Positions 48,122-58,900 of a stretch of 64,000 nt of DNA are shown one piece after another. Source of the DNA: Galaxea fascicularis. Its lineage: Eukaryota > Cnidaria > Anthozoa > Scleractinia > Euphylliidae. The notes below the pieces were generated by a model that was not told the DNA's origin, did no database searches, and was given only the letters and a program-made list of their open reading frames with translations. Within the stretch, counting starts at the first letter, position 1. Each line of letters starts with the position of its first letter. The translations under genes and the position numbers were made by a program. The stretch spans positions 24,383,454 to 24,447,453 of the forward strand of contig OX419342.1 in NCBI GenBank assembly GCA_948470475.1, written 5' to 3'.

Positions 48122-49347
48122 ATGGAAAACGTGACTGAATCTCTCAGCAATGATTTGGACGGTGACTTTCAAAATGCCAAGGCGTTTTTGCTCAAAACGA
48201 GTTTGCATTCGAATCTCAATGTGTAAGTATTAGTCTCTTTCATGAGCCATGAATGCAGATGGTGTTTACAATATGAAAACTTGTTTTCAGGGAAATAGAA
48301 TTATATTTTTTGCCCTTTTCTCTAGTTACGATCATCTTGCAAGTGTTATAAGAAAGGTGCTAGAAGAAAAACCCCAAAATGTAGCAGGTAAGTCAGATTG
48401 TATATTATTTTGGACCACAGACTTAACTTATTTTATTTGGTGTGATATAATTCATAAACTATTAGTTAATTCACCTTATTACTTACCCGTATTATTTGTT
48501 ATTACTTTCCATTAATGCAGAAATGATAGAAGATCTTGTTAGAGACGAAAAGAGAGCCAAATTCTGTCCCACTTTTGACACTATACAGGTAATAAGTTGG
48601 TAAGCTTACTTATAAGTACTTTTAAATTAACTAAAGTCACTCAGTGGTTCCCTTCGTTTAACTCAGTTCCTGAACTTCCTTGATTCCGTGGAGATATCTT
48701 GCATGCGAGAGTTTTGTTTTGTTTTTTTTTTTTGCTATAAAATTTCACTTATTTAAAACACAACATTCTTGAATATGGACTAAAATTTGAAACAGATAAA
48801 TTTTTGGTATTAAACCCCATCATGATTGGTTAAAAAGTAACTTGTGTAGAAGTTCAAGTAGCAAAGCCATGACCTGGGGTCTGTTTCTCGAAACTCCCAA
48901 ACCTTTTTGGGTCTATTTTGGGTGCTATAATTTCCTACCTATTTAAAAAACAAAGATGTTTTCAGGCATGAAATTTTACAGCAACTCTACCCTTTCATTA
49001 CCTGAAATCATAGTAAAAGGCCAGGATTTGAGAATAAGCAGATCACAGTTTTGGAAATGGGTTTTTGGGCCCGAAAAGTTTATGGGACTTTCGAGAAACA
49101 TACCCCTGGGTATTTACAACTGTAACTTAGTGAGGCCATTCTGTTTTCCTACTGTCATATGGCTATTGGCTGGTTTCAAACAGAATTTCAAACATACGTG
49201 AGAACTAGATGAGTCAAGATTTCCACACAGCCCTTATACATAAATTATACATGCACTTTGTGACTCAAACTCTATTAATTTTTGGAACAGGCTTAGTATG
49301 ACAGTGATGCATGTATAATGAAAGAGTGCCTATAACTTCAAAAATTA

Positions 49348-49385
<38 letters not shown>

Positions 49386-52300
49386 GCTAAAATGCATCTT
49401 TGCACAGGCTCAAAATGCATTGCAGCACCTTTTTCACCAAATCTTGACTTTTTATAAGCTTTAAAACAGAGCATCATTTGATTCATGACTGAGTCAGAAG
49501 GGTGTAGGTATAGTGGGTTTGATGTTACAAACTGATTCGCATGCATGTTTACAACCTCTGAGACATTTTTTTTTTCATTTCCATATACTCTGCAAAGCAG
49601 GATACCATGTTGGCTAATATTCATAAATCACCAATTCCTTCCTTGGCTACTTTTCATGAAAATTATGCTGTTGTTAATAATTTCACAATTTACCTCTGAA
49701 ATTGATGCTAGAATGTTGAAAATGGCATTTCGAGTTTCTTGATTTCAAAACTTTTTGGGGGACCATGCCCCCATATCGCCCTAGCTTCAGAAGCCAAATA
49801 CAGCTTCTCGATTGTCTCAGCCGCCTACTTTTCCAGAGTCAGCTACCCACTTCAAAACATTTTGAAGATGCTGATATAGGATACTAAATTTTGTGAGATT
49901 AAGCAAATGTGCAGCACTTTGAAATCAGTACTTTTGGAACAGTTTATGATCTCATGCAATCAATGGGTTGTCTTCTAGAATAAAGAAGAGGAATCTACGG
50001 AAGTGTTATTAGCAAGATCACAGTTGACTCTTTTTGAGGTGAGTTTTATAAATCATTGGGCATTTAAAGACCTCTAAAAGTGTTTTTGTGATGGACAATG
50101 ATAATGAACTCAGGCTCGCCACAAAAGAGCATAAAGGATGATTTTGCCTAAAATTTCAAGTTCCCTGAAATTCACTCTTCTTTGGCCAAGTCAGAAATGT
50201 AGATCCAAGCTTAGTTTGTGGTTGTAAGATACTAGACCTAGATAGACTTAGTGTATGACTTTTTCTTTCTGCTGTCATGAAGCTCTGTGGAACCTCTAAT
50301 TTCATTTGCCCCACATGGCACAAAGCTCTATTGTTTCAGGGATAGGGTCCATTGTGTTTTTTGTCTGTTTACAGTGTTAATTGTTTTCTCGACCTATCCT
50401 GTGAGACGTTCCAAGAGCTTCATGGTGACCCTTTTCTTTTGTTTGGTTTCAGCAAGTTGAATGCTAATTTTCCAAGTTTACATGTAGGAATTATTGAAAT
50501 ATTGAAAAATAACTGCAAATCTGAGTTTCTGACATGATAACCAGTCTATAGGTCAAAGAAGAGAAAGTTTCAGGGAACTTAGGATGGTTTGGCGAAATCA
50601 TCATGATCGCTCATGCTGTTTTTGCACTGATCCCTTTAATTTAATGCTATGAGGTCAAAAAAGTATGAACATTAAGCCTTGAGTGACATTATGCCATTAC
50701 AGCATTATAGTTTTGTGGGAAACAACTACTACGAGAGCATCAAAAGATAATATTGACCAGTTATTGTGTAAAATTCTCTAAAAGATAAGAAGAGAGAGCA
50801 ATGAACTCAGACATGAATATTGTGTCTGGCCTACAATTTGTCCTGACTGTACATTTTTTCTTATATTTCTTTCTAGAGGAGACCTGATGACAGTTCACTA
50901 GAAGCCATATTGATGCGAGATCCTGAAATGGACGAGGAACAAGAAGAAGCACCTCTGCCAGATCTCATGGAGCTTGCTAATTACTTTGAACAAGCTGGTG
51001 TTGGTATTGGCAGAGAAGAAACTTTTAGAATATTCTTGGCCTTGAAGATTCTTATCGACACTCAGCCAATTAGGACCTGTAGATTTTGGGGTAAGAACAA
51101 AACAACCCAAATGAATACAACTGGTTACCATCAACGGTGCAAGCAACACTTTGTTTTTCCTCTGGGAATTTTATAAAATAATGCTAAGCTAAGTAAAGAC
51201 TTAAATAAGTCTTCCTCAAGAGTGACTGCCCAGAATTCCAAACCAACAAAAAGTTTCTTTCCAAAAGGATGGTGAGCATGGTCAACAATTTATGAAAGGT
51301 CACATCAATAACACATTAAGAAAATGCATTCACATGTGACCTAAAATGTTGGACAATTTTTTTGGTAAAATTTACTGTAGGATCAGTTACCTACAAATGT
51401 ACGTGGACTAAAAGTGCATGGAACAATGGCAGCAATTCAAGGTGGTGTCCTGACATGACTCACATTTGGGAAACTTTGAAATGCAGTAGATGTTTTGTGA
51501 CATTTCAGGACGCACAGCCTTCACACTTTAGACATCTATTATAGTGAAAGTCAGAATTCAGACATTTAGGTTATTAACAGCTGTGGTTACATGATTGCAT
51601 TAAGAGGTTCGATATTAAACATTTGTTGTCATTTCAGGTAAAATATTTGGCATCCATGCCAGCTATATCATTGCTGAGGTTGAGTTTTTTGAAGGGGAGG
51701 ATCCAGAGGAGCCATCTGAAGATGACAAACAACAAGAACAGACAGAGGTTTGTGCAGCATTATTTTGTTTAATCGATAACGGTTTTTAGACCCTTCAAAT
51801 ATTGTCTCATTGGTCTTAAATGTCAGGCTTCTTCTAAAACCTTAACTAGTGCAAGGGCAGAGTGGCATCTCTACCCAATCCCCCCCCCCCCCCCATTTGT
51901 TGTTTTATTTGGGCGTGTTGTAGCAAGTATGGAGGTTTTGTCTTTATTTGTTGAAAGAGGCTCTTAACCAGTAAAATTTAAGGCTCCAGTCCCTTATACT
52001 CTTATTGTGATCGAAAATGAATCCCGGAAGTCAGTGACTCAGACAGTCTTAAGCATTTTTCTTTTCTTTTCTTTTTTGTAGAATGATGCAAAAGCAGACA
52101 ACACCAAAGAAGGTGAATACAGAAATGAAGAAAATATTTTCAACTTGATCACTTACTGAAAACACCTGATTCATTATTTGAATAGGGTACAGTGGCTGCG
52201 TTTTAAAAAATTCACTGTTTGCAGGTGATTTCGATGTAGAGGAAGATGACATCCCTCAGCCTGATTTCAAGCCACCACCACTTATTCCACAAGAAGAAAA

Positions 52301-55095
52301 CAGAACAGGCTGTAACAAGAAAATATACTTTGTCTGCAATGAATGTGAGTGTTTTCAGTGCCAAATGAATTATAGCTATCAGCTCTGGTCATACAATACA
52401 GAAAAGTTACCTGGAAATAAAGTTTACATATGATTATCCTCAGCTGGTAGATGTCCAAATCATTGACCTAAAAATTCAATAGGCATCAGAATTACATCTA
52501 GCTGAAACTGACGTTATTTCCAATGTATTGCACATTGATTTTTTCCTTAGTCATGCATCAAGCATAACCCTGTGGACATGGACCTTTCCTCAAACTTCAG
52601 AGCATACTGTACATGTATGTCACTGAACATTGACAGCTGGATTGTGTGCAGTAACATGTATATCACTATGCAATTTCTAATTCTTTTTAACACAGCTGGA
52701 CAAGCATGGATTAGACTACCCCCTGTCACGCCTGCACAGATTGTGGTCTCAAGACAAATCAGAAAATTCTTTACTGGAAATCTTCAAGCACCTGTATGTG
52801 TTAGATTTAAAAAATCCACATTTCATAAAATAATAATATTTGAAGTTTATTCTTTGTTTCAAATACAATGCTGTTAATTAAACCATCAACAGACCATTGT
52901 GACTTAATTCTTAACAGGTTGTAAGCTATCCACCTTTCCCTGGAAATGAAGCCAACTATTTAAGAGCTCAGATTGCCAGAATATCAGCCACAACACACAT
53001 CAGTCCTCTGGGATATTACATGTTTGAAGAGGAGGAAGAGGAAGAGGATGAAGCAGGAGGTAATTATCACAGTACACTATGTATCATTGGAGAATAGAAG
53101 AGTGTTACTGAGTAATATGCATATACCTCTCACTAACCGAGTTTGAGGTCGATACTGTAAGTTACGGACCAAGTTTTTTCCCGTTCACTTCTGGCCCAAG
53201 CGCGAAGTGCACAGGCTATAAATCAACGGGAAAAACAAGGATCCGTAACTTAAAGTATGAACCGAGAAAACGAGGTTAGTAAGATCTTTATTATATCTCT
53301 GGGGTTAATCAGGTGCATGGGAAAGGAAACACTCAAATTTAGTGGGCCGTACAGTAGAGTACGGCCTGCTAAATTGACCAATCACAGCACACATTCTAAG
53401 TGAGAGATATAAAAATTAAAGTGTGACAGTTTTTGAACAACCTCTGTTTTGGAGGTGCAAGAAAAATCTGAGTTCATACAGTACATAGTGTTTCTTAACC
53501 ATCATTCCATCAGTTTTCCATCTCAAGATTATCAAATGCTACAGAAATATCAGAAAGGCCATCAAAGTGCTTTAAAAACTGTGCCAGAGTTCTGTATGAT
53601 AACGTATACTATATCCAAGATTATCTACTCTGTCCTAATTCTCAGACACTTTGTGGGCCTGTGGCATCTGAGACTTACTCAATAACAATTTATCCGTTCT
53701 AAATCCCTTTATCTTTCTTAGGACGAGACTCCTTTGTGGTGAATCAAGAGTTTGAAGGGCTTACTATCAATGACATGGCTGATCCTTCCTGTGCAAGCTG
53801 GGTCCATCATGTACAGTACGTCCTCCCCCAGGTAACAAGGCATTTTCTAAATTTGGATTTGGGTGAACTTTCCTATCTGTTCTAACCACTAAATTTTGGC
53901 AAAGTAAGGTCTGTTCTGTTCCATGCCTGATTCTTTTTACTTCATTATTCAGTTCATAACATCTTTTTTTTTCTGGGGGTATTATATGATCTGTAATGTA
54001 TAATGTAATCTTTCAATGATGTACTTTGTGTATGATCTTTAATGTATGACCATCAATTCTTGTTTTAAAATAAGCTTTATACACTCCTTCGAAAACAACA
54101 AACAAACACACAAAACATAAAAAAGACGAAAGGTGGTTTGACTACAGTGTGTATATCTGCTGAAAGGCATTGGCTTATATCTTGTATGTCTGCACTTATA
54201 GGGACGGTGTACATGGTTCAACCCATCACAGAAGAGAGAAGAGGAAGAGCTAGAGGAGGAAGAGGAAGATGAAGAACGCGAGGAGCCTGATGAACCTGAG
54301 CCAGAGCAGGGCCCACCACTACTTACACCACTCTCAGAAGACACCGGTAAGAACTGTGGAAACATTATTGTAGCTTCATTGACATATTGAATTTTCTCTG
54401 ATTGCAGCTACAACTGTAATTCTTTATTTCTGATTTTGCTGGTATTGAGAAACTATTACCACTTCTATTCTATTTTTTCCCTTCTTTCAGAGGTGGATGG
54501 TATGCCTCCCTGGACCGCACAGAAGTCTTCTACCCTAGTTCCTCAGTACTCTTTAGCTGTTATGCACTCTAATTTGTGGCCAGGAGCTCATGCATTTGCT
54601 GTTGAAAGGTCATTGTCCATTCCATGTCAATCTTTTCCTTGTATTCAAGGCTAGGAGAGTAATTTTGAGGCCAAACAAATGTGGTGTATATACATGGTGT
54701 AATATGACTGACAAAACACAAATGATTTCATTTAAATAGCCATATTTTGGACTGACATGAAAACGATATTATGAGACTCCGAAATTTAAAGTTACAAAAT
54801 AAAGTGTTTCTCTTTGCTCGTTGTAGAGCAGACTTAACATAGCTTGTCTTCTTTTGTCAATTCCAGAAAATTCGAGAACATTTATGTTGGTTGGGGCCAG
54901 AAATTCAGTGCAGAAAACTACAGCCCACCTCCCCCTCCCCCACCACAGGAAGAGTTTCCCAGTGGACCAGAGATCACTGAGGCTGAGGACCCATCTGTGG
55001 AAGAGGAGAAAGCTCTGAAGGCAGCACAGCAAGAAGCAATGGAGGCAGCAGAAATGGAGGAAGAGGATGATGATGACGACGACGACGATGATTAA
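48122..55095 (+). CDS. RSPH4A: Radial spoke head protein 4/6A homolog
   Basis: Fourteen coding exons join in frame to 535 residues: 48122-48222, 48326-48387, 48521-48588, 49979-50038, 50877-51090, 51638-51747, 52082-52112, 52225-52344, 52696-52793, 52918-53059, 53722-53831, 54202-54346, 54491-54608, 54867-55095. The protein is a structural part of the radial spoke head, which signals from central pair to dynein arms in 9+2 axonemes. Family signatures include [14 protein letters not shown] near the N-terminus, [65 protein letters not shown] and LWPGAHAFA. The protein ends in a Pro/Glu-rich stretch and an Asp run. It is shorter than vertebrate RSPH4A/6A but longer than algal RSP4/6. The vertebrate 4A and 6A paralogs cannot be told apart here. 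The start codon has context CACCATGG. Confidence 0.93.
48873..49110. mobile_element. MITE with ~25-bp TIRs in RSPH4A intron 3
   Basis: GGGGTCTGTTTCTCGAAACT at the left is mirrored near 49084-49109 (GGGACTTTCGAGAAACATAC). The interior is AT-rich with no coding frame. The remainder of this ~1.4-kb intron holds a dispersed repeat and a microsatellite. Confidence 0.75.
49205..49325 (+). repeat. Dispersed repeat, inverted partner of 60465-60600
   Basis: CAAGATTTCCACACAGCCC, GTGACTCAAACTCTATT, TTTTTGGAACAGG and ATGACAGTGATGCATGTATA recur in reverse order and complement in EIF4A3 intron 3. Ends are not sharply defined. Confidence 0.75.
49345..49385. repeat. (TA)n plus poly-T microsatellite
   Basis: About 13 TA repeats followed directly by 15 T residues, in RSPH4A intron 3. 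Confidence 0.95.
51880..51894. repeat. Poly-C tract in RSPH4A intron 6
   Basis: A run of 15 C residues, preceded by CTACCCAAT. It is a likely length-variable site and sequencing-error hotspot. Confidence 0.85.
53117..53416 (-). mobile_element. ~300-bp MITE with internal palindrome, copy 2
   Basis: Lies in RSPH4A intron 10, opposite in orientation to 45629-45933. The palindrome arms are GTAAGTTACGGACC and GGATCCGTAACTTAA, and a second short palindrome GGCCGTACAGTAGAGTACGGCC sits in the other half. The ends read TATATACCTCTCACTAACCG and the complement of TATATCTCTCACTTAG. Confidence 0.8.
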
Positions 55096-55933
55096 GTTGC
55101 ACTTCTGAGTAAAATTTAAGTTGTGACAAATCCTTCAGTCTAGTGTAAATATCCTAAGAATTGTTTTGAGATTCTGTAAATTGACTTTAAAAAACATATT
55201 ATAGTTTGTCTCTTTTTGGAAGGTGCTCTTTCACATTCATTTATGCTGTGAGGTTTGGACTGGGAATCTTACTGATCCTCCTGAGAGATCCAGTAACAGT
55301 TGTTATATATATGTATCTGTATATATTTCCTGAATGCAAAACTTCTTTTTGGTGTCACTAGATTTGCAATGTATTGATTTGTGAAAAAATAACTAGCACT
55401 ACCAGAAAATTACCCAGTGATGGTCCTTTCTTCCCAAGACAGCTTGATTGTAATCATTGAACTACCAGAACTGATATAAGACAACTTTATTCATACGACA
55501 GCAAGGAAGTACATTGTTGGTCAGTCAATAAGATTTGTTTAAAAACAAAACCAACAAACAGTAGTGTTACATTGTACATTATGTAATACATTAAGCATGG
55601 AATGGTGTAGAGGATTTTAAAATGTTTCTACATTAAAGCTGGTGTTGAGAAGTCATGTTCTGCTAATCAACGTATTTTTAATTAAAATTAAAATAATATT
55701 ACGAGCAGTAAAAGTGAAATGAAAACAAAAACAAATCTGTACATTGAACAGAACACTCACTATGTATGACAGAAACTAGTAAATCTGGGAACTATCAACT
55801 GGTCACTCCTCTCCTTTATCAAACTACAGTAGATCTAACAACAAGGAGAGCTCAATTTTCAGGACCTGACAGCAACAAAAACAGTGATCATTTTATCACA
55901 GTGCAATCCCTCCTCAGTCGGTCACCATAAACT
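55096..55933. other. Convergent 3' ends of RSPH4A and EIF4A3
   Basis: Both genes end here with 839 bp between stop codons. A plus-strand ATTAAA at 55632-55637 could end RSPH4A. A TTTATT at 55486-55491 is an AATAAA for EIF4A3. If both are used, the 3' UTRs overlap by about 150 bp. Nothing else is identified. Confidence 0.55.
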
Positions 55934-58900
55934 TTAGATGAGATCACCCACTGAAATAAAACAACAGAAAAGACCAAGTTAAATAAAACACTACATATTT
56001 AAGTTAAGGCAGATGCAGAGAAAGAAAAGACTGGCAACACAAAGCAACCCTACCATTCATGGGCATTTCATCAATCTGCGTACTGTAATACTGTTCAATA
56101 TCCCGCAAGATTCTGATGTCATCTGACTTCACAAAGTTGATGGCAACACCTTTCCGACCAAAACGACCTGATCGGCCAATCCTAAAATGATAAATTCAAA
56201 GGATAAGGTTTATGTGCCTCTTGGCCGCTATTTTCTTCCAGAACAATGCATGTCTTTGCATAATAACGCTGGAAAGGTTTGAGACCATAACACAGAAAAG
56301 GTCAATGATGAAGAAACATAAGAATAATATAATCAACCCATCAGGTAATTGTAATTTACAAAAAAATGCCTATAGCTTAACCCTTTAATCCCCAAATATA
56401 TCAATAATTATGTATCATTATTCTCTTTGTAGTTCTCACATACATGTATTTCATATGTTACATGTAGAGAGAATTTGTATAAATATTAACTTGACTGATC
56501 TCCAGTGATCACTTCCTGTATTGTCATGCCCTGTGTTATTGACAAACTAGTAACATGGGAAGGAAAAATTAGAAGGGGGTCAATATCAGGAAACAAAGGT
56601 TTAGAAGTTTTTTGTTTCATGCACACACACCTGTGAATGTACAATTCACGATTGTTGGGCAGGTCATAGTTGATTACCAGAGACACTTGCTGTACATCGA
56701 TTCCTCTGGCCCAAACATCTGTCGAAATCAGGACCCGACTAGAGTGGGATTAAAATTTCACAATAGCATTAGTAAAAATTGTTGCAGAGAGAAAACACAT
56801 CAGTAAAATCATTTTTAACCTAATACACTAATTATGTCGGATCTTTAAAGATATTTAAAGCACAGTAATTACAATAAAATACTAGAAAAATCTCTTGCCA
56901 CATTGCACCTCACTCAGTGGTCATTTTGTACAGTGACATAAGCCTTTTAAAAATCATTGGTCAGCACAGATCAAAATTGGTAATGGCCTCGCAATAATAC
57001 CTCTGTCCAGATCTAAACTCTTTCATTATGGCATCTCTTTCCTTCTGTGGCATATCACCATGCATAGCTGACACTGTGAAGTTAGCTTCTCTCATTTTCT
57101 CTACAAGCCAGTCCACCTAACAAAATAAATCAAAGTTATTCAATATGAGAGACGTGCAAGGTACAATCATTATTTCAGAGCTGTCACCAATTTTTTAAGT
57201 AGCCAGAGATTTGTGAAAAGTAGTGGTGAAATTCTCCTATTGTAGTACAGTCAATATGTGCTTTTTCTTTCCAAGTAACAGTGGGATTTACTCAGAATTT
57301 CCAGGGAAAATCCCCAGCCCCAGTGCCTAATGACCAGGGCTGTCATTAAGGACCGGGGTCCGGGTTTCTTCCCCTTGTATTTTGAGGTACATCCCTGGCT
57401 ACTTTGATGTAAAACCAGCATGTTGACCTTGCTACAGCAACTCGAATCCCTGGCTATTTTTTTGTATATCCCCACCTACTTCAAAAATTATTGACAGCCC
57501 TGAATGACCATCCTCATATTTATTACATGTAAGTGCAGTTTCCAGGAAAGAGTGACCAACACAATGAGAAGAAGGAACAGAGATCAGCTAAGGGACAACT
57601 TTTATTCCAACACGGTCACTAAACAGTACTTTGAAAGAAATTTTATGGGTCAGAATAACATTAATTTTAAACCTTAAAAGTGAGAATGACAGTTAATTTT
57701 ATTTGCTAGAGTCTTCAGCAAGTGGACAACAACAACAACAATAATAATAATAATAAATTATTTTTTTATATATATTGCACAAATTCAACATAAGCTTTCA
57801 AATGCACCTTACAAAGAAACCTTTACAACTCTAAATCTTTACAATTCTAAATTCTTAACAATTCTCAAATCAAAGGTTGGTTTTTGGAGAAAGGGGAAGA
57901 GCAGAGTACTTAGAGAACCAACAAACTCAGCCCACTTATGACGCCAAGTCAAATCAAATGTTAATTTCTGGAGAGAGGGGGAAACCAGAGTACCCAGAGA
58001 AAAACTTCTTGCAGCAGACTAGAAAACCAACAAACTCAGTCCACCTATGATGCTGTGTCCAGGAAGGCGAGCACCCTCACTATTGTGACAAACCTTGTAA
58101 TTATTAGATACAGTTTAAAGTCACTGCTTGGTCCAATGCTTTTTTGTTTAATACATTGAAAGCACATATAACAAAGCCGAACTATACCAACCTTTCTCTT
58201 AGTGTTGCAGAAAATAACTGCTTGTGTGATGGTGAGTGTGTCGTACAAATCACAAAGGGTGTCAAACTTCCATTCCTCTCGTTCAACTGCCACAAAGAAC
58301 TGCTTGATACCCTCCAATGTCAATTCATCACTAAACCAAACAAAGTAACGTTAATAATTAATAAATAATTAATTAAAATTATGCCCATCCCCCAATTACA
58401 GCAACAAAGAAGTAGCGAAATTTGCAAATTGCAGAAAATTGTAGAGGCTATGATCTTTTTGCAAAATTCTTATATTATCAGCCTGATACAAAAAGACTGT
58501 ATAATGACAGAATTAAAATTATTTTTATTTTGGCCTGAAAATCCAAATTTCAATAATAATTATTCAATCTTTATTTGCTTTTAGACAGGTTATCATATTG
58601 GAAATGTTTGCCCATATTTACTTTGTGGCGTAAAGGTTCGAGTTCAAAGAATTATTAATAATGAATTTTGCCAAAAACCTTAGAATCAAACAGAAATAAA
58701 AAGGATTTGACACACTTGATTGATTTCAATTCAAATAAATTGTTTCCATACCGTTTAACCAGAATCCTGATAGGCTCTGTCATGAACTTCTCTGTCATTT
58801 CCAAGATGTCATGTGGAAGGGTTGCACTTAAAAGAACAACCTAAAAACAAAGTCAAGCGCCCTATTATTAATCAAACAATGCATCACACCCTTAAAACTC

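Noticed and set aside
49265..49624. 119-residue minus-strand open frame in RSPH4A intron 3
   Set aside because: It runs through the (TA)n/poly-T microsatellite and a dispersed repeat and shows no conserved motif.
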